Assembly: GCF_001046635.1 (NCBI RefSeq)
Contig: NZ_KQ130453.1
Span: 67,001-131,000 of the forward strand
Direction of reading: 5' to 3'
Source: Novosphingobium barchaimii LL02
GTDB taxonomy: Bacteria > Pseudomonadota > Alphaproteobacteria > Sphingomonadales > Sphingomonadaceae
Length of the DNA: 64,000 nt
The notes under the pieces were generated by a model. The model worked only from the letters and a program-made list of their open reading frames with translations. It made no database searches and was not told the origin of the DNA. The translations under genes were made by a program, and so were the position numbers. How positions within the stretch are numbered: position 1 is the stretch's first letter; every line of letters starts with the position of its first letter. Below, piece after piece: positions 1 to 8,293 of the stretch.

Positions 1-825
1 GCCGGAAGTTGCCCCACCTATAGTGCTGGAGATCGTGGCGCCTTCATAGTTTCGCTTGAGGATGACGTTCACTACGCCGCCGACAGCGTCGGTGCCGTAG
101 ATTGCGGAGGCCCCATCTGGCACGATTTCTACTCTGTCGACCGCCGCAAGAGGTATGGCACTGAGATCGACCGCCTGCACAACTGATCCGTAAGCGAGGC
201 GGTGGCCGTTCAGCAACGTCAGCGTCGCGTCGCCGCCCAAACCGCGAAGGTTTGCCGACGAACCGGAGGACAAGTTAATGTTGTTCGAACCTACCGCGCC
301 GGAAAGAACTCCGGGGTTCTGACCGCCGCTGAAATTCTGAGGTAGCGACCCGATAGCTTGTCCGAGGTCGGTTTGCCCGGCCAGTTTGATAGAATTTGCG
401 TCCAAGCGAATTGTTGGCGAGGCAGACTCTGCTTTGGACAGATGAGAGCCTGTTACGACAATTTCGGAATTTTCACTGGCCTCGTTTTCCGCCGCGACCG
501 ATGCTTGCGGCCGGTGGACTGTTCTTACAATTAAGGCTCCCTCGATGACTTCCGCAACGAGATTAGTACCTTTCAATAGTTCCCGTGCGGCTTCAGCTGG
601 CAAGAAGTGCCCTCTCAGGCGCGGGGACCTTTTACCGCGTAGGGGATCAGCGGGGGCCGAGAATTCCAAGCCACTTTGACGGGCGATGGCTCGTAGTGCC
701 TCCGTGAGGGACTGGGCAGGCAAATCAAAATCCAGTACCTGATCGGATTGTGCCAGTGCAGGTGTAGCGCCGATCAACGCGCAAGCCCAAACACCGACGA
801 AAAAGCCGTTACGAACCACTCGCAT
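1..825 (-). CDS. TonB-dependent receptor with STN signalling domain, N-terminal part (runs off the left edge)
   Basis: About 275 residues are present. A signal peptide ends near ALAQ, followed by an STN (secretin/TonB short N-terminal) domain at about residues 25-100, then a TonB box (EIVVTGSHL) and the start of the plug domain, including DRVEIVPDGASAIYGTDAVGG. The STN domain is the part that contacts a FecR-type protein, and the fecR and sigma genes lie directly upstream on the same strand, so this is the receptor of a FecIRA-like signalling system in the outer membrane. The ATG follows a GGGGGATGAA stretch. The ligand cannot be told from this part; iron-siderophore is the usual one for such systems, but carbohydrate or other ligands are possible. 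The C-terminal barrel is outside the window. Confidence 0.9.
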   Translation of the reverse strand, partial: MRVVRNGFFVGVWACALIGATPALAQSDQVLDFDLPAQSLTEALRAIARQSGLEFSAPADPLRGKRSPRLRGHFLPAEAARELLKGTNLVAEVIEGALIVRTVHRPQASVAAENEASENSEIVVTGSHLSKAESASPTIRLDANSIKLAGQTDLGQAIGSLPQNFSGGQNPGVLSGAVGSNNINLSSGSSANLRGLGGDATLTLLNGHRLAYGSVVQAVDLSAIPLAAVDRVEIVPDGASAIYGTDAVGGVVNVILKRNYEGATISSTIGGATSG

Positions 826-910
826 TTCATCCCCCATTGCCTGGATGGCGCGTTGTGTGACGCGCATACAAAGCTTGACGGGAGAAATTCAGTGACGAGC
901 ATTGCGACGA

Positions 911-1948
911 TTATTTCGTCAGCACGAGCCTGTCTGACCGTTGATTTTCAACAATAAGGCCGAGCGCCCGGGCAAGATGCTTCGCCACACTTTCGGGATT
1001 GCGGATATGCAGTTCTGCACTCACCCGCATCGCGGCAATTTCCGGAGAAGCTGCCACCAGCTTGACGTCGGAATAGTGGTTCACCTCGGCGAGGATCACA
1101 CTCACGGCTTCATCGTCGTAGCTCTTCACGCCGGTTGTCCATTGCTCGTCGTTAGCCGGCGCCGGTTCGGTGATAGCATTGCCGGTTACCGTGGGTGTGC
1201 CAGAGTAGCGTATCCTTTCGCCTGGTTGAAGGTAGCTCTTCGCCGCCGGCTCCGAGGGCTTGCGTGCCTCGCATGGCGGAGTAACTGCGACACGCCCTTC
1301 GTACAGTACCACATTCATCTGGCAATGCGCGCGACGTTCCACACCGAACCGCGTGCCGAGCGCTGTGGTAGTGCCGCCATCAGCGGTGACGGTGAAAGGG
1401 CGCGAAGCGTCATGAGCAACAGCGAAGATGGCGCGGCCGTGATCGAGCGTGACGTCGCGGTGGTCTCGATGCATCCGCACGAGCAAGCGACTATCGGTAT
1501 CGAGCGTCACGACCGAGCCATCCACAAGCGTGATATTTCTAACCTCACCTTTCCGGGTCGTGAAGATAAGCGGCGGGTCGTCACGCTTCCCGTCGGAGGA
1601 TGCAATCGGCGTAGGTGTGGAGGGCAAACGCAGATTCTGGTCGAGCACAAAAGGCGCTCCCAGCAAAAGGATGGTGGCGAGCGAGGCGGCGATCGCCAAC
1701 TTTGCCGAGGGCCTTCGGGGACGGCTGTCGCTCTTGTGACTGTTCTGTCGTTCGCGAAATCTTACTGATGCGGGATCAACGATGTTCGATATCGCGGCGT
1801 CGGCGATGTCGAATGCGGCCTGGTGCTCGGGCGACTGAGCGCACCAACTCCTAGCAGCAGGCTTTCGTGCCGGGTTCTCGCGGACCGCCAGCGCCCAGCG
1901 GCGTGCCTGCTGGCTGAGGGTGAGCGAGCCCGGTTCTTCGTCGGTCAT
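911..1948 (-). CDS. FecR-family anti-sigma / sigma regulator
   Basis: 345 residues. The N-terminal cytoplasmic segment carries the ARRWALAVRENP and WCAQSPEHQAAFD motifs typical of FecR. A single membrane segment (LAIAASLATILLLGAPFVL) is near residues 85-105, and the periplasmic FecR domain contains GSVVTLDTDSRLLV and YEGRVAVTP. It would relay the state of the neighbouring STN receptor to the sigma factor across the inner membrane. The ATG at 1948 overlaps the sigma-factor stop as ATGA, which indicates translational coupling and decides the start; an in-frame longer form to 2011 would lie inside the sigma gene. Confidence 0.9.
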   Translation of the reverse strand: MTDEEPGSLTLSQQARRWALAVRENPARKPAARSWCAQSPEHQAAFDIADAAISNIVDPASVRFRERQNSHKSDSRPRRPSAKLAIAASLATILLLGAPFVLDQNLRLPSTPTPIASSDGKRDDPPLIFTTRKGEVRNITLVDGSVVTLDTDSRLLVRMHRDHRDVTLDHGRAIFAVAHDASRPFTVTADGGTTTALGTRFGVERRAHCQMNVVLYEGRVAVTPPCEARKPSEPAAKSYLQPGERIRYSGTPTVTGNAITEPAPANDEQWTTGVKSYDDEAVSVILAEVNHYSDVKLVAASPEIAAMRVSAELHIRNPESVAKHLARALGLIVENQRSDRLVLTK

Positions 1949-2508
1949 TGCCCTTCCATCCCATCCAGCAGATGGTCCAACACCTTGAATATCTTTCTCT
2001 TCACCGCCCACTCATTCAGCCCCTTGCGCCGCCCGATCTCGCGAAAACTATACCCTTCCACTCGGTTGAGAAGAAACAGTTCGCGATCGAAGGGGTCAAG
2101 TTCCTGCAGCAGCCTCTCACAAAGAGCGATGTCCTGGCGAGCAGTCAAAATTCGAAGCGGATCGAATGGGGCAGGGATGTCGTCAGCATCCGACAAAGGA
2201 CTTTTCCTATTATCCACGCGGGTTGCAGAGAGATCTGCGCGGTCGCGCAGCAGGTTGATAGCAATACGGCGTAGATAGGCTTGGGGCGTCGTGAGAATTT
2301 TAACTGCGCCACTTCGGATAAACCGAACGAACGTCTCTTGGGTAAGCTCATCGGCTTCCGCTGCGGATATCGAATTGCGATAGAAATACCGCGTTAACCA
2401 CCGACTTTCTTCACAGTAGAGTTGGACGATTACATCGTGGCTTGCGCTATCAATCGTACCATCTGTTCCATCTGCGCCGCTAAGAGATTGACCGTCATCC
2501 ACTTCCAC
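1945..2508 (-). CDS. ECF RNA polymerase sigma factor, FecI-like
   Basis: 187 residues. Region 2 is seen as the segment with EADELTQETFVRFIRSG and AYLRRIAINLLRDRA. Region 4 is the C-terminal helix-turn-helix with DRELFLLNRVEGYSFREIGRRKGL. It is the first gene of a sigma-fecR-receptor unit, so it should activate the downstream receptor gene when FecR signals. The start is a GTG preceded by GAGG. The N-terminal 25 residues are acidic and poorly conserved in type, so a slightly later start is possible. Confidence 0.88.
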   Translation of the reverse strand: MEVDDGQSLSGADGTDGTIDSASHDVIVQLYCEESRWLTRYFYRNSISAAEADELTQETFVRFIRSGAVKILTTPQAYLRRIAINLLRDRADLSATRVDNRKSPLSDADDIPAPFDPLRILTARQDIALCERLLQELDPFDRELFLLNRVEGYSFREIGRRKGLNEWAVKRKIFKVLDHLLDGMEGQ

Positions 2509-2673
2509 CGCCTCACGCTGGGAAGCCTTTGAGTTACAAGCGACTGGACCCGCTTTTGGCGCTCAAATGCCTCCTTATCGTTACATGATAACCGCCAAGA
2601 GCCCCATGATGCAATCACAAATGGCACGATTAAGGGACAGACATGGGGTGGCGAGTATCGCCATCTCCATTTC

Positions 2674-2934
2674 ATGGAGCTGGTTCGTATCCTCGCCCGA
2701 AATGTGAAGCATCACCGCAAGCTGCAGGGAATGACCCAGGAGCAGCTTGCCTTATCGATCGAAATGAAGCGGAGCTATGTCAGCGGGATTGAATGCGCAA
2801 ATCGTAACCCGTCAGTGAAAGCGCTGGAGCGGCTGGCGAGCGCCTTAAATATCAACCCAAGTGAGCTCTTGGTCCCTCTGGATGAATATCCTGATGATCA
2901 ATACCCGCCTATCCCAAGGGGCCGAAGGGTGTGA
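2674..2934 (+). CDS. Small XRE-family helix-turn-helix regulator
   Basis: 86 residues, nearly all of it one HTH_3 domain: LARNVKHHRKLQGMTQEQLA (first helices), SYVSGIECANRNPSVKALERLASAL (recognition helix onward), then a short polar tail. This is a stand-alone DNA-binding protein of the SinR/phage-repressor type. It is divergent from the sigma-factor operon and convergent with the MarR-like gene, so its target is not obvious from context. No sensor domain is present. Confidence 0.8.
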   Translation: MELVRILARNVKHHRKLQGMTQEQLALSIEMKRSYVSGIECANRNPSVKALERLASALNINPSELLVPLDEYPDDQYPPIPRGRRV

Positions 2935-2955
2935 TATTCGTCGCTTGTTAGTCAG

Positions 2956-3300
2956 TCAGTTGTTCAGAATATCTATCAACTGATCCATAATGTCATCCAT
3001 CCGGCACCGGGTCCCGTCCGATAGCGAAACAAGGCTTCGCCTCCGATCCTCTGGATCGGGCTTGCGGTCCAACATGCCCGCATCGATCATCTCCACCGTG
3101 CGACGGAATGCCGTCGCGGTTGAGAGCCCGGATGTCGCGGCGAGTGCCTTAAACCCCTCCCTCATTCCCTGCTCCCTCGCGCGATAGAGATCGATCACCA
3201 TGAGCCATTCCGGCCATTGCCGCCTTTCGAGCCCGAGCTTGAGCTCAGCGAGGCGGTGCTGCTGCTTGAGCGCTTCGCAGATGCGCTGTCGCTGATCCAT
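2956..3300 (-). CDS. MarR-like winged-helix regulator, last gene of the luxI operon
   Basis: 114 residues. The middle part reads as a winged helix-turn-helix (GFKALAATSGLSTATAFRRTVEMIDAGML, then the wing DPEDRRRSLVSLS), which is the MarR arrangement including the DxRR wing motif. It follows the phyH-like gene by five bases and so is probably cotranscribed with luxI and phyH. It could modulate the quorum-sensing output. It is shorter than a standard MarR protein (about 140-150), lacking part of the N-terminal dimerisation helix. Confidence 0.65.
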   Translation of the reverse strand: MDQRQRICEALKQQHRLAELKLGLERRQWPEWLMVIDLYRAREQGMREGFKALAATSGLSTATAFRRTVEMIDAGMLDRKPDPEDRRRSLVSLSDGTRCRMDDIMDQLIDILNN

Positions 3301-3305
3301 GGCGC

Positions 3306-4220
3306 CTACCCAGCCCTGGTCCGAAGCGGATCGAGGTCGACCGAAACGAGCCCCGACCGATAGTCGGCGATGAGCGCCTCCTGATCGGGACGAAGCATGT
3401 CGATTGCGCCGACCGGACCGTTCTGCGCTTCATCCAGCAGCACCGAGGGGCAGCGCCCCTCGTAAGTGCCGAGGTTGGGCCGATGGGCGCGGTAGCCGGC
3501 AAGGCCCATCACATCGCGCGGCAGTGTCCGAGCGACATGGGGCGGATAGGCAAGCCACGGCAGTTCGTAAGGCTTGAGCCATCCGAGACTGTAACTGATG
3601 ATCATCCCGCGCCGCGGCGTAGCGGTCACGTTCGCCCCGCCTGCATGAAGGGTGGATCCGAGGAACAGCAGGGCATCACCTGGCTCCATCTCGGCAGGGA
3701 CTGCCTCCTCTATGCCGATGAAGATTTCGTCCTGGCGCCGATGGCTGCCCGGCCAGACCCGCGTTGCGCCATTCTCGGCTGTGTAAGCGGAAAACGGCCA
3801 CATGACGTTGAGAAGATATTCGACGCCGGGCGCATGGATGGGCCACATGTCCTGGTCCCGGTGGGGTGGCTGTGCCAGACCGCCCGGTTCAATCTCGATC
3901 GCCTGGGTGAGGTTGAGCTGGATCATATCGCACCAGGGCCGGAGAATTCGCTCGGCAAGACCGTGGATCAGGGAATCGAGAACGAAACCGGCAGTGCGCG
4001 GCGAACGATGCAGAAGCCCATGAAACCGCCGCGTCGTGTCGCCGTAGAAGGGGCCTCGCGAGAGCGGTGTGGTTTCGAAACCGGCCCGCAGATCATCGCC
4101 CAGCTTTTCCACCAGAAGCCGCGGCGCTGCACCGCGGACGATGCAGTAGCCGTCCCGGTCGAGCTGATCGCCATAGTGCTCGATGTCCTGCTGCAGGCTG
4201 TCGATAGCAATGAGAGTCAT
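3306..4220 (-). CDS. Phytanoyl-CoA dioxygenase (PhyH) family Fe(II)/2-oxoglutarate oxygenase
   Basis: About 304 residues with the double-stranded beta-helix metal site: PPHRDQDMW supplies the first His and Asp, and FLGSTLHAGGAN supplies the distal His, followed by PRRG with the 2-oxoglutarate-binding Arg. The ATG at 4220 is chosen over 4226 because AAGGAG then lies six bases upstream. It starts 11 bases after the luxI stop, so it is an operon partner of the signal synthase. A PhyH-like gene next to luxI is, as far as I recall, a repeated arrangement in sphingomonads; its substrate is unknown, and modification of the acyl signal or a secondary metabolite is only a guess. Confidence 0.85.
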   Translation of the reverse strand: MTLIAIDSLQQDIEHYGDQLDRDGYCIVRGAAPRLLVEKLGDDLRAGFETTPLSRGPFYGDTTRRFHGLLHRSPRTAGFVLDSLIHGLAERILRPWCDMIQLNLTQAIEIEPGGLAQPPHRDQDMWPIHAPGVEYLLNVMWPFSAYTAENGATRVWPGSHRRQDEIFIGIEEAVPAEMEPGDALLFLGSTLHAGGANVTATPRRGMIISYSLGWLKPYELPWLAYPPHVARTLPRDVMGLAGYRAHRPNLGTYEGRCPSVLLDEAQNGPVGAIDMLRPDQEALIADYRSGLVSVDLDPLRTRAG

Positions 4221-4231
4221 GACCATCTCCT

Positions 4232-4858
4232 TCAGGCGGCTTCGCGATTGATCGCGGCGGTGGGAAGGATGCGCATCGGAACGTGGGTTCCGGCCGCCCG
4301 CAGGTTGTCAGGCGTGTCGGCATCGATTTCGACGAGGAGGGCGCCGGTTGGCAGGCCCGCGATCATCTGCGGTACACCCAGCGGCCGAACCGTCCAACCC
4401 AGCGAAAGTATCTGGCTGAGCCAGCTGGAATCGGCAACACAGCTATACCCGGCGATCCCGCGCTGGAGGGCGAACTGCACCACGGCTGTCGCGAGCGCAT
4501 TGCGGACTTCCAGCCTCCTGGCGGCCCGCAGGCCGCGCGAAAGACATAGCCTGCTCAGTTCGAAGATTTGCGGGCCAACCGGCACGCTTGTGTCGCATAG
4601 CGAAGGGAAGATCGTCCCCAGCACATGCGGACGGTCGCTGGGCAACAGGCGGATGGATCCCTCATGGGCGCCGCCGTCGTCGCTGGCGACGATGTAGATC
4701 GCGTGGTCATTATCGAACTGGTCGATTTCGAACGTTTCGGCGACCACCGGGACGTCCCAGCCTAGCAGGTCCACAAATACTCGCTTGCGCGCATGATGCA
4801 TGGCGTCGAAAACCGGGTTGGCGCCCGGCGGTTCGTGTCCTTCGAAAATCCGGATCAT
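4232..4858 (-). CDS. luxI: Acyl-homoserine lactone synthase (LuxI family)
   Basis: 208 residues from the ATG at 4858. All classic LuxI residues can be placed: R24, F28, W34, D46, D49, R70 (in IRLLP), F84, E100 and R103 (in FELSR). It should make an N-acyl-homoserine lactone from S-adenosylmethionine and an acyl carrier. A longer in-frame form starts at 4915, but the extra 19 residues are not LuxI-like and the ATG at 4858 has an AGGGAG ribosome binding site. That site is buried in a perfect inverted repeat (4861-4899). luxR lies immediately upstream on the same strand. Confidence 0.93.
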   Translation of the reverse strand: MIRIFEGHEPPGANPVFDAMHHARKRVFVDLLGWDVPVVAETFEIDQFDNDHAIYIVASDDGGAHEGSIRLLPSDRPHVLGTIFPSLCDTSVPVGPQIFELSRLCLSRGLRAARRLEVRNALATAVVQFALQRGIAGYSCVADSSWLSQILSLGWTVRPLGVPQMIAGLPTGALLVEIDADTPDNLRAAGTHVPMRILPTAAINREAA

Positions 4859-4860
4859 GG

Positions 4861-4899
4861 TGATGCTCCCTGTCTGGCCGGAATCGGCAGGGAGCATCA
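4861..4899 (-). promoter_or_regulatory. Perfect 12-bp hairpin containing the luxI ribosome binding site
   Basis: On the minus strand, TGATGCTCCCTG and CAGGGAGCATCA are exact reverse complements separated by 15 bases. The 3' arm contains the AGGGAG Shine-Dalgarno sequence of luxI and ends two bases before its ATG. Folding would hide the ribosome binding site. It could instead act as a DNA dyad bound by LuxR, or as a partial terminator of luxR readthrough, though no T-tract follows. Confidence 0.7.
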
Positions 4900-4945
4900 T
4901 CGGTGTGAGGGACACCGCGAGTCTGTACCCGGAACTGGGACTTGA

Positions 4946-5701
4946 TCAGTGCATCGAGAGCAACTCGGGATACGTGACGATGCCGTCGAACAGGGCGCGT
5001 GCTATCAGATTGTTGCGCTGGATATTTCCATAGGCCCGCATGATCCGCTTGGCATATTCATGCGTCGTATGTTCCGAGAGGTGCAGGATGTCCGCGATCT
5101 CGCCATAGGTCTTGCCGCGCCCGAGCAGGATCAACACTTCTCGCTCTCGAGGTTTGAGCTTGGGCGGCGCTGGGAGTTCAAGACCTGCCCGGAGCCTTAC
5201 GACGCGCCGCATCGCTTCAAAGGCAAAGGACACTGCGAAGAAGGCGGCGGGCATCGCCTCCGATGGCACGGTTTCGAGCCGCGAGGTGGCGAAAGTGCAA
5301 CTTCCGGCATATTCGCCGGGGAGGTGCATCGGTACCGTGTAACCGCCGCGCAAATTCCGCTTCGCACCCTGTTCGAAGATGTAGCGCTGACGCGGCGTCA
5401 GCCTTTCCAGCATCCGGGGATTGGGCCAGAGAAAACCGGTGTTCCGCCCATCGCATGAGATCTGGACCGGGTCATCGAGGAAATATCGCCCGGTGATGAT
5501 CTCATTCAGCCAGTCGCTGTCGTAATTGGTGAGGCCATAAGCGCCGACCGGCGGGTGCAGCAGATCGACATGATGGCTGATCGCGAACCGGTCGAATCCC
5601 AGAACGCATGTCAGGCGTTCAAGGGCCTCATAGACCTGGTTATCGTCTGACGTCTCCCCCAGAATACTGACTGCCTGCTTGTAATCGTCCCTGTCGATCA
5701 T
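4946..5701 (-). CDS. luxR: LuxR-family quorum-sensing transcriptional regulator
   Basis: 251 residues. The N-terminal autoinducer-binding domain has NYDSDWLNEI, the DDPV pair equivalent to the conserved Asp-Pro, FLW and RGGYTVPMH. The C-terminal LuxR helix-turn-helix has KPREREVLILLGRGKTYGEIADILHLSEHTTHEYAKRIM split over the usual four helices. The tyrosine four residues after the binding-pocket Trp in most LuxR proteins is an Ile here. AAGGAGG seven bases before the ATG fixes the start. It is the cognate receptor for the adjacent luxI, transcribed in the same direction with 87 bases between. Confidence 0.92.
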   Translation of the reverse strand: MIDRDDYKQAVSILGETSDDNQVYEALERLTCVLGFDRFAISHHVDLLHPPVGAYGLTNYDSDWLNEIITGRYFLDDPVQISCDGRNTGFLWPNPRMLERLTPRQRYIFEQGAKRNLRGGYTVPMHLPGEYAGSCTFATSRLETVPSEAMPAAFFAVSFAFEAMRRVVRLRAGLELPAPPKLKPREREVLILLGRGKTYGEIADILHLSEHTTHEYAKRIMRAYGNIQRNNLIARALFDGIVTYPELLSMH

Positions 5702-5875
5702 CGTATGCCTCCTTAATTCATGTTCGGAAAATTCCTTTCAATGCATCCATTGGTCGCGCCATGGTTGGCGCTGTGTTCAAGGGCAAACGTCGTATTTTCG
5801 GCGTCTCGCGAAGTGGAGCGGGAGGAGGAAAGACAGATTGTCTGTAGTTTCCTCCTCTTCAGCGTGGAACCCGCC

Positions 5876-6154
5876 ATGGCCACACAAAAAGTCCTGACCG
5901 CGTTTCGCGAACTTCTTCTTCGTGCGCGTGGTACGCACGCCCGTTGGCAACACAGGCGGCAGCTTGCGCGCCATACCCGCAAGCTTGAAGCGATACTGCG
6001 CGAAGAGCCGCCCTATGTAGCCGATGCCGCCGACCTTTTTTTCCGCCAGAAACAGCCTGTTCCGGTCATTGCGGAGACACTCGGCATCGACACCGAAGAG
6101 GTCCGGGACGCGCTTCTTCGCATCGTCGAACACTTCGAGGCGGACGTGCATTGA
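5876..6154 (+). CDS. Conserved-looking small helical protein of unknown function
   Basis: 92 residues from the ATG at 5876 (an in-frame extension back to 5720 has no protein-like character). The sequence is helical and basic at first (RELLLRARGTHARWQHRRQLARHTRKL), then contains a segment resembling a helix-turn-helix (PVPVIAETLGIDTEEVRDALLRI). I do not recognise the family. It is divergent from luxR and convergent with radC. Confidence 0.6.
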   Translation: MATQKVLTAFRELLLRARGTHARWQHRRQLARHTRKLEAILREEPPYVADAADLFFRQKQPVPVIAETLGIDTEEVRDALLRIVEHFEADVH

Positions 6155-6243
6155 TATTTCCATCTGCTTACCGGGTTTTGGAGCAAGGCTCAGGCAATCC
6201 GCCGAACCAGCGTATCGCGCAGAATGGATTGGAAAGATGAGCT

Positions 6244-6876
6244 TCATTTCAGCCAACCCGCCTTGCGAAAGCTCACGATCCCGCGGCGGGCAACGACGAG
6301 ATGATCGTGGACGACGATACCGAAGCACCGCGCGGCGCTCGCTATCTTCTCCGTAAGATCCCGATCCGCCCGCGACGGTACGGGCGATCCTGACGGGTGA
6401 TTATGCGCGAGAAGGATGGCCGTCGCATCCAGTTCAAGGCATCGTTTAAGGATTTCCCGCGGCCAGACCTGGACACCGGAAACCGACCCGATCCCCATGA
6501 CCTCGTCGGCGATCAGTTCGTTACCTGCGTTCAAAAACAACACGCGAAAATGCTCGACCCGCTCATAGGCCATGTTGCCGCGCAGATAGTCGTGAAGGGT
6601 CTGATCACTCGATAATATCGGTCGCCGGATCAGGGCGGACCACAGCATCTGCTTCAGCACGCGCTGGAAGCTGCGGAATGTTCGCTCGACATCCATGGCG
6701 TGGTCTAGCAGTTCGATCCGCTCGGCGGGACACGCCGCGAGCGCGCCACCCAGTGACCCGAACCGGGTAAAGAGGCGACCGGCCAATTCGTGGGCCCGTT
6801 CCGGGCGGGTGAGCCCGATCAACTCTTCCAGGGCGCGTCGGCACCCCAACGCTTCAACCGGTCCTGATGACGCCAT
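6244..6876 (-). CDS. radC: RadC/JAB-domain protein of mobile-element type
   Basis: 210 residues. The C-terminal RadC JAB domain is clear: the metal-binding core AILLAHNHPSGSPVPSRADR and the downstream VVHDHLVV. The N-terminal helix-hairpin-helix region is short but recognisable (RLFTRFGSLGGALA). Such proteins are common on plasmids and integrative elements; despite the name their role in repair is doubtful. The start at 6876 lies 58 bases inside the upstream membrane-protein gene. Confidence 0.88.
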   Translation of the reverse strand: MASSGPVEALGCRRALEELIGLTRPERAHELAGRLFTRFGSLGGALAACPAERIELLDHAMDVERTFRSFQRVLKQMLWSALIRRPILSSDQTLHDYLRGNMAYERVEHFRVLFLNAGNELIADEVMGIGSVSGVQVWPREILKRCLELDATAILLAHNHPSGSPVPSRADRDLTEKIASAARCFGIVVHDHLVVARRGIVSFRKAGWLK

Positions 6877-7298
6877 GTCGCGGCGATGAGCACGATCTGC
6901 GCCAGCCAACTCCATACCGCTATCGCATGCATGTAAGCTCGCGGGACGACATTCGGCATTGTATGCAGCATGACATGGACGATGACCTCGTCCGCCAGCA
7001 TGGCTGCGACCCACATCGGCCAGAAGCGATTGCTCCGAAGGGAAAGCCATAGGAATATTCCCAAGATCGCCAGGTCAGTCAAAAGAATTCCTGTCTCGAC
7101 GCCTTCGAAGCGGTGAATGGCGGGCGATGCAGCCAGGACGCTGAGACCGGCGCCTCCAAGGAGAGTAGCCGCCCCGATCTGCTCGGGACGGCCCCCTTTC
7201 ACGAACGCGTAGCCGCTGCTGACGAAAAGCAGAGCGGAGAACAGGATTTGTCTCGTCATGACCCATGGCAACATGATTTGCAAAAGCTCGTCAATCAT
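6819..7298 (-). CDS. Small integral membrane protein of unknown function
   Basis: 159 residues with about five hydrophobic segments: ILFSALLFVSSGYAFV, IGAATLLGGAGLSVLAA, GILLTDLAILGIFLWLSL, WPMWVAAMLADEVIVHVML and HAIAVWSWLAQIVLIAATW. No catalytic motif is seen. Its 3' end overlaps the radC start by 58 bases in another frame, so the two are likely translated from one message. Confidence 0.7.
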   Translation of the reverse strand: MIDELLQIMLPWVMTRQILFSALLFVSSGYAFVKGGRPEQIGAATLLGGAGLSVLAASPAIHRFEGVETGILLTDLAILGIFLWLSLRSNRFWPMWVAAMLADEVIVHVMLHTMPNVVPRAYMHAIAVWSWLAQIVLIAATWRHQDRLKRWGADAPWKS

Positions 7299-7310
7299 GA
7301 GACCGGGCGA

Positions 7311-7655
7311 TCATACCGCCCGCAGGTGCTTGCCGGCGGGCTCCGAGATAGCGCCGCTGACCTTGAGCAGGTCGCCATAGCTCACCTCGGTCAGGCCCAT
7401 GTCGTCGCTGGCCTGTTTGAGATTGACGTGGGTCGCGACGATCCGCTCGCGCGTTTCGGCCACGAGCACCATGGCCGAGGCGGAGCTGGCAAAGGCGTCC
7501 TGGCCGATGGCCGCCGAGAGACGAGCGTCCAGGCGAGCCAGGGGAAGCGCCGCATTCAGTTCGGCGATCCGGGCGGCGGCGATATCGAGGGCCGCTTCAG
7601 CGGCGAATAGACGTTCAGCGACGTTTCGGGCGATGGATTGGCGTTGAGCGCGCAT
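7311..7655 (-). CDS. Hypothetical helical protein
   Basis: 114 residues, Ala-rich and predicted almost entirely helical (ERLFAAEAALDIAAARIAELNAAL; RETRERIVATHVNLKQ-like second half). GGAAGGAG just before the ATG supports translation. No domain is recognised. It lies 12 bases upstream of the membrane-protein gene on the same strand, so probably one operon with it and radC. Confidence 0.6.
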   Translation of the reverse strand: MRAQRQSIARNVAERLFAAEAALDIAAARIAELNAALPLARLDARLSAAIGQDAFASSASAMVLVAETRERIVATHVNLKQASDDMGLTEVSYGDLLKVSGAISEPAGKHLRAV

Positions 7656-7717
7656 GGTTGCTCCTTCCCATCCTCACGGACAGGTTCAAGAATATGGGTT
7701 TTGGGATAGAAGCTGCC

Positions 7718-8293
7718 CTATTGGCTCACGAGAGTGTTTAGCGCCGAGAGCAGCGACACTGCGGAACCTATGATGACGAGCAGCGCCGCCATCAGGATCA
7801 CAAAGATGATTAGCGTATATGATCCGGTCAGGTCATTGTCATGCCTCCCTGCTATACGGACGGGAGCCAGATCACGGAGGGCGCGTAACGAGCGAGCGCG
7901 GTTTCCATTGGCCAAAAGCCGTTGTTCCTCCGCGAAGCTGTCGATTGCCTGCGCTTCTTGTGTCTGTGTGTCCGTGGGTTCGTCAACACGGACATCTGGG
8001 CAGGAATCGCGGTCCTCGCCTAGGGTCATTAAATGAGGGGGCAATAAATATTGGAATTCTGATGGGGCATTTTGTCCCTCCCAGGCCACGAACATCTGCG
8101 CTGCGACCCTGCGCGAGACCCCGCCCAATATCTGGCGCGCCTCGAATATGAGATTGTTCACGGTGTGGGGTGACAGGCCGAGGATCTGGCCGATTTCCTT
8201 GGCGGAATAGCTCTTTGCCGCCTCGCGCAGGCAGTCGCCGTGCCTCCGGCTGAGAAGCTTCATCTTGTCCGAATAGTCTGTAACCAAGGGCAT
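7718..8293 (-). CDS. LuxR-type helix-turn-helix protein with C-terminal membrane anchor
   Basis: 191 residues from the ATG at 8293. The HTH comes first: LREAAKSYSAKEIGQILGLSPHTVNNLIFEARQIL at about residues 22-58. It is followed by a polar linker, and then one strongly hydrophobic segment near the C-terminus (TLIIFVILMAALLVIIGSAVSLL). This is a one-component, membrane-anchored regulator with no receiver or ligand domain. DNA-binding at the N-terminus and the anchor at the C-terminus is the reverse of the usual LuxR order. A dyad at 8498-8517 upstream may be its operator. Confidence 0.75.
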   Translation of the reverse strand: MPLVTDYSDKMKLLSRRHGDCLREAAKSYSAKEIGQILGLSPHTVNNLIFEARQILGGVSRRVAAQMFVAWEGQNAPSEFQYLLPPHLMTLGEDRDSCPDVRVDEPTDTQTQEAQAIDSFAEEQRLLANGNRARSLRALRDLAPVRIAGRHDNDLTGSYTLIIFVILMAALLVIIGSAVSLLSALNTLVSQ

